A stretch of 64,000 nt of DNA, taken from the NCBI GenBank assembly GCA_037576195.1, contig CM075101.1, positions 52,948,001-53,012,000 of the forward strand, in the 5' to 3' direction. The translations under genes and the position numbers were made by a program. Shown here in pieces: positions 49,916-58,390 of the stretch. The first letter of the stretch is position 1. Every line of letters starts with the position of its first letter. Source of the stretch: Phytoseiulus persimilis. Its lineage: Eukaryota > Arthropoda > Arachnida > Mesostigmata > Phytoseiidae. Under the pieces are notes generated by a model. The model did no database searches. It had not been told where the DNA came from and worked only from the letters and a program-made list of their open reading frames with translations.

Positions 49916-52900
49916 ATGGAGAAACTAGAAGTGATCAAGGATATAGCGGTGAAGACGAAGACCGCGGAAGAATGGCGCAGGTTTCGGGACGTGTTCGAGA
50001 CGTATCTGCTGGCAACAGAGAAATCGGAGAAAGCTGAAGCAGTAAAGATCGCTTTGCTCAAGGTGCTAGGAGGAAGAATTGTGCTAGACGAATTCAACAA
50101 CTTCTTCAGAGACAGGAACCCGCTCACCCTGAGCGAGGCGTTGGATTCAATGGAAACGCGATTTAAAATCGGCGAATCGGAACATTTTGTGTCACATGTG
50201 TTCTGGACAAGGTCCCAAGCATCCAATGAGAGGATAGACGAATGGATAATCGACCTCAGGAGAAAAGCAGCTCCGTGCAAATTCAAAGAGGAAGATCGAA
50301 TGATTCGAGACCGAATTGTGGCCGGAGTGAACTGTAACCAGACCCGAAGAGAGCTGTTGAAGCAAAAGACGTTAACGCTGCAAGAGGCAATGGACATTTG
50401 TCTGGCGATGGAGAGCTCCAGGGAGCAACTGCGAAGCTTTCAGCCTGAAAAAAGCGCGCGGTTGGACAGAGGAGAAAGTGCGGAAGATGACGAGGCGAGT
50501 ACGGATGCAGCGGCCGAGGCGTTTGCTCTGACGGGAAGAGGAGGTTTTCCAACCCGCCGAAACAGTCAATGGAGACCGTCGAATAACAACAACAGCAACT
50601 ACGGCAGCCGAACAGCAGCGGCAAACGCGTTCACGCAGAGATGCAAGCAGTGCAGTAGGCGCCACCGATTGGGTGAGGCGAATTGCCCCGCGAAGGGCAA
50701 GCAGTGTTCAAAGTGCGGACGGTACAATCACTTCGCTATCATGTGCTTTGGAAGACCACAGCGGATTGACGCGCTGGAGATATCTGAGCGTATGAGCTTC
50801 AGGGAGGCCGGAGAAGACGAATTTGTGGAGGCAGTATACTCTCTGGGAGACAAAAAGAAACAAATGATATATATCAACTGTGAAGTTCGAGAGAACCGGA
50901 ACCTAACAACGAGGTTCCAAATTGACTGTGGCGCGACTTGTAACGTGATCCCACGGTCAATGGTTCCGTTCGCTCGAATAGACACCTCAAGCCGACCACT
51001 GCTCCGGGCATACAACAAACGAGTAGTCCGGTCACTCGGCAAGACAACATTGGAGATTAAACAAACCAAAGTGAACAGAAAACATCGGGTCGAATTCGTC
51101 GTGATCGAAGAGGAACTGCAACCCATCATAGGGAGGTACCTAGCCGAGCATCTCGGCGTCATCAAGGTCGACTACAGCCAGATCGATTCCCTGCAGGACG
51201 TGGAGGAAGAAATCGCGAAAACGAAGAAGGCAAGTGAAAGTGTGGAACAGCTGGTGAAACGATTTCCGCGAGTGTTCGATGGGGAACTCGGGGAATTCCC
51301 GGGCGAGGTGACGCTGACGCTGAAACCACAGACCTCTCCGTCGTGCAACGTGTCGTGTAGTGTGCCCCCACACCTCAGGATACAGCTGAAGAACAAGCTG
51401 CAGGAACTGATGCACCGGAAGGTAATCGAACGGGTCAATCTTCCCTCCCAGTGGGTAAATAGACTCTCCATACAATTGAAGAAAAACGGTGATCTCAGAA
51501 TATGTCTCGATCCCAGAAAGCTGAACGAGGCACTCATCAGGGAAGTGTATCACACCCCAGCATTTGACGAAATTCTTCCCGACCTGAGCAGGGCACGAGT
51601 GTTCTCAAAGTTCGATCTATCCGATGGGTTTTGGCACTGCAGGCTGGACGACAAAAGCAGCGAGATGACAACGTTTCAAACCCCCTTCGGCCGATTTCGC
51701 TTCATCAGGATGCCGTTCGGTCTCAGCGTGGCCCCGGAGATCTTTTACAAGAACCTGGTGCATCTCTTGGAGGGTCTGCGGGGAACCTACGCATTGGCGG
51801 ACGACGTCCTGATTTGTGGCCGGGGCGAGACAATCACAGAAGCAGAGAGGGACCACGATCGAAACCTACACCAGTTTCTACAGCGCTGTGAAGAAAGGGG
51901 CATCAAACTCAACAAGCAGAAAACTACCTTGAGAACGCCAAACACCAAATTCTTTGGATTTGTGCTGACAAAAAAAGGGCTTCAAATCGACCCGGATAAG
52001 CAAAAGCAAATCGCCACAATGAAAGCACCGAAGGATGTCACCGGCCTGAAAAGTTTTCTGGGCATGCTGGCGCACATTTCAAGATTTCTCCCGGACCTGG
52101 CGCAAGTTCTGACACCCTTGCGAGAGCTGTGCAGATCAGGGCAAGAATGGCAATGGGGATCGGCGCAGAAGGAGGCATTCGAAAAGGCGACGACACTAGT
52201 AAGTCGAAGCCCGATACTCGCGTTTTTCGATGTAGAGAAGAACGTGGAGATAGAATGTGATGCAAGCAAGGACGCAATTGGAGCGGCCTTGGTTCAGGAC
52301 GACAAACCAGTGTACTTTGCGTCCAGAACGATGACAACGACGGAAAGCCGGTACGCCCAAATCGAGAAGGAGCTGTTGGCGATCAAATACGCAGTGAGCC
52401 GGTTCCACTACTTCATTTACCCAAAGCCAGTCGTGGTCTACACCGACCACAGACCGCTCATTAATATCATGAGAAAACCATTGGATGATGTTCCCCTGCG
52501 ACTCCAGCGCATGCTCCTGTCAATACAACGATACAATGTCAAGCTCGTTTACAGACCCGGTCGGGAAATGCGATTCGCGGACGCGCTGTCTCGCTGCCCG
52601 ATGGAGGAGCCACCAGCGAACACCGAGGAAATCAAAGTCATCAAATTGTTGCCGATGAGAGATGTCACCGTGGAACTCCTAAGAAAGCAGGCGCGAGAAA
52701 GTGAGCAGTACAAACAACTAGTCGAGACGGTGCGACAAGGATGGCCGGAGTCGAAGCGGAAACTATCAGCGGCCACGGCTGAGCTCTATCCCTTCAGATC
52801 ACGACTCACTGTTGAGGATGATCTGGTTTTACATGGAGACACCATTGTGGTTCCGCAAGAGCTCAGGAAAGAATTCGTCAAACGTTCCTGTTACGCACAC

Positions 52901-54157
52901 ATGGCCGCTGACGCAACCTGGCGGCGAGTCAGATCGTGTATTTTCTGGCCTCGCATCCAACAAGACATAGAGTCGCATGTGGAACAATGCACTGGCTGCC
53001 AGGCGTACCCGAATCCGCCGAAAAAAGAGACGATGATACCGCATGAGATTCCGAGCAGACCCTGGCAGAAGATAGCCATGGACATCGCCACGATCGGCAC
53101 AACAAAGCTCCTCGTCGTGGTCTGCTACTATTCAAACCTAGTTATAGCAATGCGGCTGCCAGAGCGGCCGACCTCCAGGAGCGTTACGATCAGGCTCAGA
53201 CAGCTCTTCATGACGTTCGGTCTCTGCGAGGTCTTGATCACGGATGCAGATCCACTGTTCCGAGCCGAAGGGTTTCAGGAGTTCGCAAAAGACTGGAGCT
53301 TTCGGCATGTGATGTCATCACCGATCTACCATCAGAGTAACGGAAAGGCGGAAGCGGCGGTGGCAATCGTCAAAAAGATTATATATAGATCTGGAGCCGC
53401 AAGTCAGGCCTGGGAGCGAGGAGTCATGGCATATAACGACACTCCGCAGCATAAGCTCGGGGGAGCTACGCCGAGTCAAATGTTCTTCTCGAGAAGACTG
53501 AAGACAGACCTGCCGGCAAGACAGCGTTGGCTCCGGCCAGAGATTAAGTGGCATCGCAACGCGATTAAGGCAAGAAAAAAGCACGTTGAAGAAATGAAGA
53601 GAGCGTATGACAAAGGAGCGTGCGATCTTCCCCCGCTGCGGCCAGGCGACAACGTGAGGATCAGGCCCGCCAAGCTGGGAGTGAAGGAATGGACGCAGGG
53701 CCGGGTTCTCAGGAATCTGCCGTATAGGCGGCACCTGGTCCAGCTGAACAACGGATCCCTTTTGTATCGCAACCGGCGACACTTGGTCAAACAGCAAGGA
53801 AGAACGCGGGAAATCGAGAGGAGTCCGGAAACCGAGGAACGGATAAGAATCCCGGACCGGGCTTGCTCGCTGATGTCGTTCTGGGACTTGGTGGAGGTAC
53901 CAGAGCCGGAAAACCAAGGTCGACGAGCCCCTCAAGAAGAAACGGCAACACGAGCACCACAACACACGGCGAGTCCGAGAGCGCCGCCGATACAGGAGGA
54001 CCCAAACACAATAGCAAGCTCCGAAGATGAATATGGAAGCACAGAGGAGAATCCGGAGGATCCAGAGAGGAAGGAGGGCGCGCAAGCTGGGAAAATGGTT
54101 CTTCGAAATCGAGCGACGCTCCTACGGCCCCAAAGATATGGATGTGACAATAATTGA
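49916..54157 (+). CDS. gag-pol: Gag-Pol polyprotein of the Mag-like retrotransposon
   Basis: Counting from the first ATG at 49916, the frame has 1413 codons. It is open 13 codons further upstream, but only from a GTG at 49877. Residues 1-235 are Gag. Two zinc knuckles follow: a non-classical C243-x2-C-x3-H-x6-C257 and a CCHC at 264-277. The protease has DCGA at 337-340, where the family usually has DTGA or DSGA. RT has its first aspartate at D567 (KFDLSDGFW) and LADD at 627-630. RNase H carries D782, E819 and D844. The integrase zinc site reads C992-x2-H995...C1025-x2-C1028, with cysteine where histidine is usual. The catalytic triad is D1056, D1110 and E1146, with exactly 35 residues between the last two. 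A basic GPY/F-like module near 1240-1290 and a low-complexity tail end the protein. Gag and Pol share one frame without a stop or shift. No envelope gene follows. Large minus-strand open frames over it are shadows. Confidence 0.95.
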   Translation: MEKLEVIKDIAVKTKTAEEWRRFRDVFETYLLATEKSEKAEAVKIALLKVLGGRIVLDEFNNFFRDRNPLTLSEALDSMETRFKIGESEHFVSHVFWTRSQASNERIDEWIIDLRRKAAPCKFKEEDRMIRDRIVAGVNCNQTRRELLKQKTLTLQEAMDICLAMESSREQLRSFQPEKSARLDRGESAEDDEASTDAAAEAFALTGRGGFPTRRNSQWRPSNNNNSNYGSRTAAANAFTQRCKQCSRRHRLGEANCPAKGKQCSKCGRYNHFAIMCFGRPQRIDALEISERMSFREAGEDEFVEAVYSLGDKKKQMIYINCEVRENRNLTTRFQIDCGATCNVIPRSMVPFARIDTSSRPLLRAYNKRVVRSLGKTTLEIKQTKVNRKHRVEFVVIEEELQPIIGRYLAEHLGVIKVDYSQIDSLQDVEEEIAKTKKASESVEQLVKRFPRVFDGELGEFPGEVTLTLKPQTSPSCNVSCSVPPHLRIQLKNKLQELMHRKVIERVNLPSQWVNRLSIQLKKNGDLRICLDPRKLNEALIREVYHTPAFDEILPDLSRARVFSKFDLSDGFWHCRLDDKSSEMTTFQTPFGRFRFIRMPFGLSVAPEIFYKNLVHLLEGLRGTYALADDVLICGRGETITEAERDHDRNLHQFLQRCEERGIKLNKQKTTLRTPNTKFFGFVLTKKGLQIDPDKQKQIATMKAPKDVTGLKSFLGMLAHISRFLPDLAQVLTPLRELCRSGQEWQWGSAQKEAFEKATTLVSRSPILAFFDVEKNVEIECDASKDAIGAALVQDDKPVYFASRTMTTTESRYAQIEKELLAIKYAVSRFHYFIYPKPVVVYTDHRPLINIMRKPLDDVPLRLQRMLLSIQRYNVKLVYRPGREMRFADALSRCPMEEPPANTEEIKVIKLLPMRDVTVELLRKQARESEQYKQLVETVRQGWPESKRKLSAATAELYPFRSRLTVEDDLVLHGDTIVVPQELRKEFVKRSCYAHMAADATWRRVRSCIFWPRIQQDIESHVEQCTGCQAYPNPPKKETMIPHEIPSRPWQKIAMDIATIGTTKLLVVVCYYSNLVIAMRLPERPTSRSVTIRLRQLFMTFGLCEVLITDADPLFRAEGFQEFAKDWSFRHVMSSPIYHQSNGKAEAAVAIVKKIIYRSGAASQAWERGVMAYNDTPQHKLGGATPSQMFFSRRLKTDLPARQRWLRPEIKWHRNAIKARKKHVEEMKRAYDKGACDLPPLRPGDNVRIRPAKLGVKEWTQGRVLRNLPYRRHLVQLNNGSLLYRNRRHLVKQQGRTREIERSPETEERIRIPDRACSLMSFWDLVEVPEPENQGRRAPQEETATRAPQHTASPRAPPIQEDPNTIASSEDEYGSTEENPEDPERKEGAQAGKMVLRNRATLLRPQRYGCDNN

Positions 54158-54196
54158 CGATAATTGTGCTACCCGTCAGACGGGATAACTAATCTA

Positions 54197-54210
54197 GAAG
54201 AAAAGGGAGA
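54197..54210 (+). other. Polypurine tract
   Basis: GAAGAAAAGGGAGA is all purine and ends one base before the 3' LTR. It is the expected primer for plus-strand DNA synthesis. Confidence 0.9.
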
Positions 54211-54331
54211 TGTCGTGGAAAGCGGCCTAGCAGACGAACCATCTAGTAAATAAACGCAAGAGATATAGCAGTCGCTCGCCGGCTCCCTGACCCGAGACTT
54301 GTGTGCTCTTATGGAATGACCCATCTTGACA
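54211..54331 (+). repeat. 3' LTR (121 bp)
   Basis: I compared it with 49724-49844 and saw no difference. It is followed by AGTAG (54332-54336), the second copy of the target duplication, and then by a G-rich stretch with a G10 run. Confidence 0.95.
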
Positions 54332-54336
54332 AGTAG

Positions 54337-54694
54337 CGTAGGGAGGGGGGGGGGCTGCAGACTCTACAAACTCAGCCAGTTGTCCCTGCCCCGCCAAGGG
54401 CCAAACGCTTGGGCGATAGCCGATATCCGAGACGCTTCATGGCGACGACCTATTCCGAACGCTCAAGCAGCCCGCTCAGACCGCAACGGAAGGTTGTTCC
54501 AACGGTTTTGCGCGAGCCATTCAGCTGCCATCTTGCCATGACTCCCAAAGTTCTCTAAGAGAACGCATTGTCGATCCGCTCGAATCTGAGACTAATTGGA
54601 GCTCCCTTCTTAGAACTACATTGGGGAAATTAGACAGTGGTTCCACCGCGGGGAAGCCTGTGGAGATGATATAGTATTCATTCGTCGATGGGAG
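54337..54694. other. Non-coding flank between two transposons
   Basis: It starts with a G-rich patch (G10 at 54345-54354). Nothing else is recognisable in it. Confidence 0.5.
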
Positions 54695-54696
54695 TA

Positions 54697-54964
54697 CAGT
54701 TCAACCTCGATTATTTCAACCGATCGATGCCGATTAGGGTTGAAATGTTCAAAAGTTGAAGTAATCAAGGTTGAAATGATCGAGGTCACAGTTTATTCGA
54801 AATTCAAATAATCCGGTCTGTATTGTAATCGAAGTTGAAATAATCTAGGTTGTACTGCGATTGAAGTACAGATAATCGAGGTAAGAATCCGACAGATTGC
54901 GATAATCGGGGTTGAAAAAATCGAGGTGAGAATCCGAAGGATCGAAATAATCGAGGTCTTACTG
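54697..54964. mobile_element. pogo/Tigger-like MITE (268 bp)
   Basis: The ends are inverted: CAGTTCAACCTCGATTATTT on the left and CAGTAAGACCTCGATTATTT on the right (reverse complement). TA flanks each side (54695-54696 and 54965-54966). A CAGT...ACCTCG terminus with TA duplication is typical of pogo/Tigger elements. The interior is built almost wholly from degenerate copies of an (A)TAATCGAGGTTGAA unit, some inverted, and has no coding capacity. Confidence 0.7.
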
Positions 54965-54966
54965 TA

Positions 54967-55845
54967 TTGCGATCAATGCTGCGAAATGTTCACTATCTAT
55001 CTTGACCTTGCCGGAGAAATGAAGAAGCAAAGGTTTGAACGCCATTCAGGAACGGGAAACAGTGCTCTCCCAGAACAAGATCAGAGCCGCAACATGACCC
55101 TCCGGATGGTCATTGAGGCTTACGGAGCATTGGAATTTCTATGGATGAGGGGAAAACAACCGAGTGGCAACGCCAATCGCGAGAAAAGGAAAGCGAGAGA
55201 GAGAAGCAACAGAAAAGTGCAGGCATCATGATCAGATTCACCCAAACTAGCGTTACCGCCAATGAGGGCTCACCAGCACTTCGCGAGTCCGGAAATGCTT
55301 CGAATCCCGCATCGAGCAGCAACGCTCCCGTACAGCTATGCGAGCGTGGGTTCCCAAAGAGCTTCCTCATACCAACATCAAAGATCGCCATTCCAAATTG
55401 TGTCTGGAGGGGCGAACAGTGTCGGAACCGGGAGGCAAACGGCCAGAGTATCCGAAAAACGCTGTCCAGACGGCGTATTAAGCGAAGTCAGCATCAAGGA
55501 GTTCGCTGATGCTGATTCAGATACAGACCACTGAAAACATGGTTTTCGGAATCTGTCGATACTTACGAATCCGTCTCCTTCTGGTCAAGCGAAGCTGCAC
55601 CGCTGCGCAGAGTATGAACTCTGATTCCTCAGAGACTGCTGGGCTGCGGTCCTACACGAAGGGCTCTCGAAGAATGCTGACTTCAGACTGGTTTTTCGGG
55701 AGCCTCCCAAGGAGCGAAAAGTAGTGCGTACGTTTTATGGTGCACTCGGAAGCAGAATCTTCGTTGCATTGTTTCTGTTGTCGTCTTTCCGAAAATCGTT
55801 CCGCGACGACATCGTGAGTAAAAGGTCGTGATGAAAATATAAACT
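54967..55845. other. Non-coding DNA, possibly upstream part of the hAT fossil
   Basis: No domain was recognised. The hAT-like homology begins at about 55846, and decayed 5' sequence of that element may extend left into this stretch. Confidence 0.35.
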
Positions 55846-56925
55846 CGAGTCGGGGAAATTTCCTCGAGCTCGTGGAGCTCCAGAAGAAATATAACAGTGA
55901 CTTGAATACACATCTCAAGGAGCTGGGATCAACTCGCAAGAAGTCCATCGTCTCCTACATACCACCTCAGGTACAAAACGAGTGTACAAACGTTTTGGTG
56001 AATATATCATCGGTAGTACGCCAGATTTTTCCGAAGGAGACTCCTAGAATGTACCAATACAAGATGCTACGGATTGCTCGCGCAGTGGAAATACAACGCT
56101 CGTGGAACGGCAGCTCCTATTTCAGCCTGGACTCCTCTGGAAGACCCATCATATTCTTGCCCCCCTCAGGTTCGTCACATCGAACCCTCCTTCGTCGAGC
56201 GCACGTCAAATCATAGAGTATTTTTCAGTCGATGGCTGCGTGGTGGTGACGGGATCCCTCGTGGACTTCATTGAAACCCACGGGGAGAAAGGTGTGGACA
56301 TTGCAAACATCAAAATTAGACGAACTTTCCACCGACGGACCAAATGTTGTGGATTGTAGAGGCAGAATTGTTCGACAACGCCGCTGCAATGGCCGGCGAG
56401 GAATCAGGCCTCCAGGCTCGCATTAGAGTTAGTATTCCGAGAGCGACGATTGTTGCTCATATGAATCATTCCCTCAATCTGGTACTGGCACACGCGGCTG
56501 CGCAAACTCCGCGCTCTGTTCAATCCCGCGAGAGGTCAGAGGAAGTATCCGTGTTCTTTCCTTCGGTGATGAATCGCAGGATCAAGCTGGCTAGTATCAT
56601 CGGCCACGGCGTCAAACGTGTCATGGGGACTCCTTTGAGTTCACGACAGGACGGTCGTAGTGCCGAAGAAGCATTCCCCGGCTGTTTTGTTGTTTCACAG
56701 GAATCCGCCACCGACCCAAGTCAACCCCGCCAACCGGATCGTAGGCTGGCGCGCTCCTGGAGGGTTTTCAGACCTTCTCCTCCATGTGCTCCCTCGGTCT
56801 CCGGAGCCCTGTTCTGGAGAAGTTGATGAGGCTCAAGAATCCCTTCAAACCCAAGGCCTTGATCTGGAACGATGTGGAACGATGCGACTACCCCATGATT
56901 CCAATTCAGACAAGAGACGTGTACC
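55846..56925 (+). pseudogene. ZMYM1-like hAT transposase fossil (DUF4371 type)
   Basis: Pieces in the family order appear in changing plus-strand frames. First is GNFLELVELQKKYNSDLNTH with ...SYIPPQVQNE (55849 to about 55980), the DUF4371 start. Next is DFIETHGEKGVDIANIKI near 56258-56318, then a VVDCRGR word near 56346-56366. DNAAAMAGEESGLQARIR follows near 56374-56430, then the HSLNLVLAHAA word near 56466-56500. RRIKLASIIGHGVKRVMG follows near 56575-56630, and LQTQGLDLERCG ends the series near 56845-56885. This matches zinc finger MYM-type protein 1-like transposases of the hAT superfamily. At least three frameshifts and several stops make it inactive. The C-terminal dimerisation domain is not visible here. 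Confidence 0.65.
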
Positions 56926-57268
56926 GCGGAGCTTCCAATGAATGAGATAACTTTACTCGAGAACGAACTTCACGAAGAACTCAACCATCGCTTGGCCGGG
57001 CTCATGCAGTGGCGAACATTGCGATAATCCACCTCGTTTTTCAAATATTCTCTGTGAGAAGACAGAAGAGGGGCCTCTAGAATCCACTGAATAGTTTGTT
57101 CTCACGTGAGGGCAACAATCCTCGGGTTCTGTTTTGAAAAGATAGGATTGAACTGCTTCAGCTTGAAAAGAGTTTTCGGCGCGGATTTTGGGGCAAGGCC
57201 AGCAGCAGAATCCGAAGGAAAACCAAGACTATCATCAGGGAATGCTACCAATTACTTTTCCTCAATAT

Positions 57269-58390
57269 TCAGTCGTTGACTGAAACGTCCCGGAGGCTCA
57301 TCAACATGGAGTCTACGAGCACTTTTACGGATGGGGGCTCAAAATAGCGCCAACACTCATTTATTGAGTCCTTGAACTCTCGAATCGACTGATAGTGCTC
57401 CCCCTTCCCGTAAAACGATCTCACAAGGATGCTCTCCCAGCTGTTTCCTATAAGATTCAGATAGGGACTTCTTGCAGGATGATCCAGCAATCGCAATCGA
57501 TGCTGCTCAAACCGTGCTCTCGTCGACCTTGCCCAGTGTATCGACGCGTTATCTTGCATGAAAATGAAATTCCCCTGATGGTAACGATCCACGAACGGAA
57601 CGAGGAAGTTCTCCAAAGTCGATTAATCATCCTCGGATGTTTGCCTGGCGAGAGGAACGCGATCTCCGATTCTCCGTTGTAGGAAATCGCAGCCCAAATC
57701 ATGACTGATCCGCCACCGAAGCTGCGGCTCAAAATTCGGCGCGTGTCTCACCGCAGATCTCGCCCGTAATGATGGAGGCCGTCAGCTCCGTTAAGATTGA
57801 ACTCTCCCTCATCCGAGAAGATGACCGTGCGCCACTGATCACTGAGTTGCAATGCCGAAGTCGCAAAATTGATTCTTTCAATAGTATGGAACGTTGACTT
57901 GAACTTCCGCGGAAGCGGGAAGTTTCCGCCATTCTCCTCAGCGCGAAGTGTTTCTCACTCCTGAGAAGTCTCAAGTGTCGCGGTGAAACAGGAAGATGGA
58001 GTTCGCCTGTCAGTTCCGACGAACTGCGGCCGGATTTCGATGCCGGCTCGATCAATCTACTTCGACAACGAATTGAATGCACTCGAATCCCAGGTTGAAC
58101 AGTTTTTTCGCCGTTATTCTCGGGGTCCTATAGGAAGTCGCGGCTGGCACACCTCGAGCGACCCATCCAACGCTCGATGTCATTCTTTGAAACGCCATGT
58201 TGCTGATGGCTGAGGATTGAAGCCTTTCCAGGCTCACTCCTACCATGCTTCGGAGATCGAGAAAACTGCACGGCACACGACCACCTCGGTGTGCTACGAT
58301 GAACTTTCCGAAGCAACTCCGTTGTCTCGACGATACGACTCGATTTCGACGGGAATAACCGCGGAACACGCTGGTGGTCTCATCCGAATG
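57269..58390 (-). pseudogene. Tc3-like Tc1/mariner transposase fossil
   Basis: On the minus strand the order is a helix-turn-helix-like GVSKNDIERW word near 58160-58190, then the first catalytic aspartate in VIFSDEGEFNLNG (codon 57811-57813). GGGSVMIWAAISYNG and AFLS follow, then ENFLVPFVDRYHQ, the second aspartate in FMQDNASIH (codon 57551-57553), and SPYLNLIGNSWE. Thirty-four residues separate the second aspartate from the position of the catalytic glutamate, the Tc1-type DD34E spacing. The glutamate itself is glycine here (codon 57446-57448). An in-frame TGA (57748-57750), a frameshift near 57640 and further N-terminal stops confirm that it is dead. The FNL-G-DG and YGRDLR words resemble Tc3. 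I found no clear terminal inverted repeats. Confidence 0.7.

Larger units (their letters stand above)
49724..54331 (+). mobile_element. Complete Ty3/gypsy (Mag-like) LTR retrotransposon
   Basis: The element is 4608 bp long with two 121-bp LTRs that I find identical base for base, TGTC...GACA ends and an AGTAG target duplication. A primer-binding site abuts the 5' LTR, a purine tract abuts the 3' LTR, and one uninterrupted Gag-Pol frame fills the interior. Very short LTRs, a double zinc knuckle and a single gag-pol frame without an envelope gene fit the Mag lineage (the group containing many arthropod genes annotated as K02A2.6-like). Identical LTRs mean a recent insertion. All required parts are present, so it could be active. 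Confidence 0.95.

Noticed and set aside
49822..50397. Minus-strand open frame of 191 codons over the 5' part of gag
   Set aside because: It is antisense to the start of gag, serine- and leucine-rich, and overlaps the end of the 5' LTR. It is explained as a shadow.
53318..54085. Minus-strand open frame of 255 codons
   Set aside because: It is a shadow of the Gag-Pol frame on the opposite strand. Its composition follows the plus-strand codons and it has no domain of its own.
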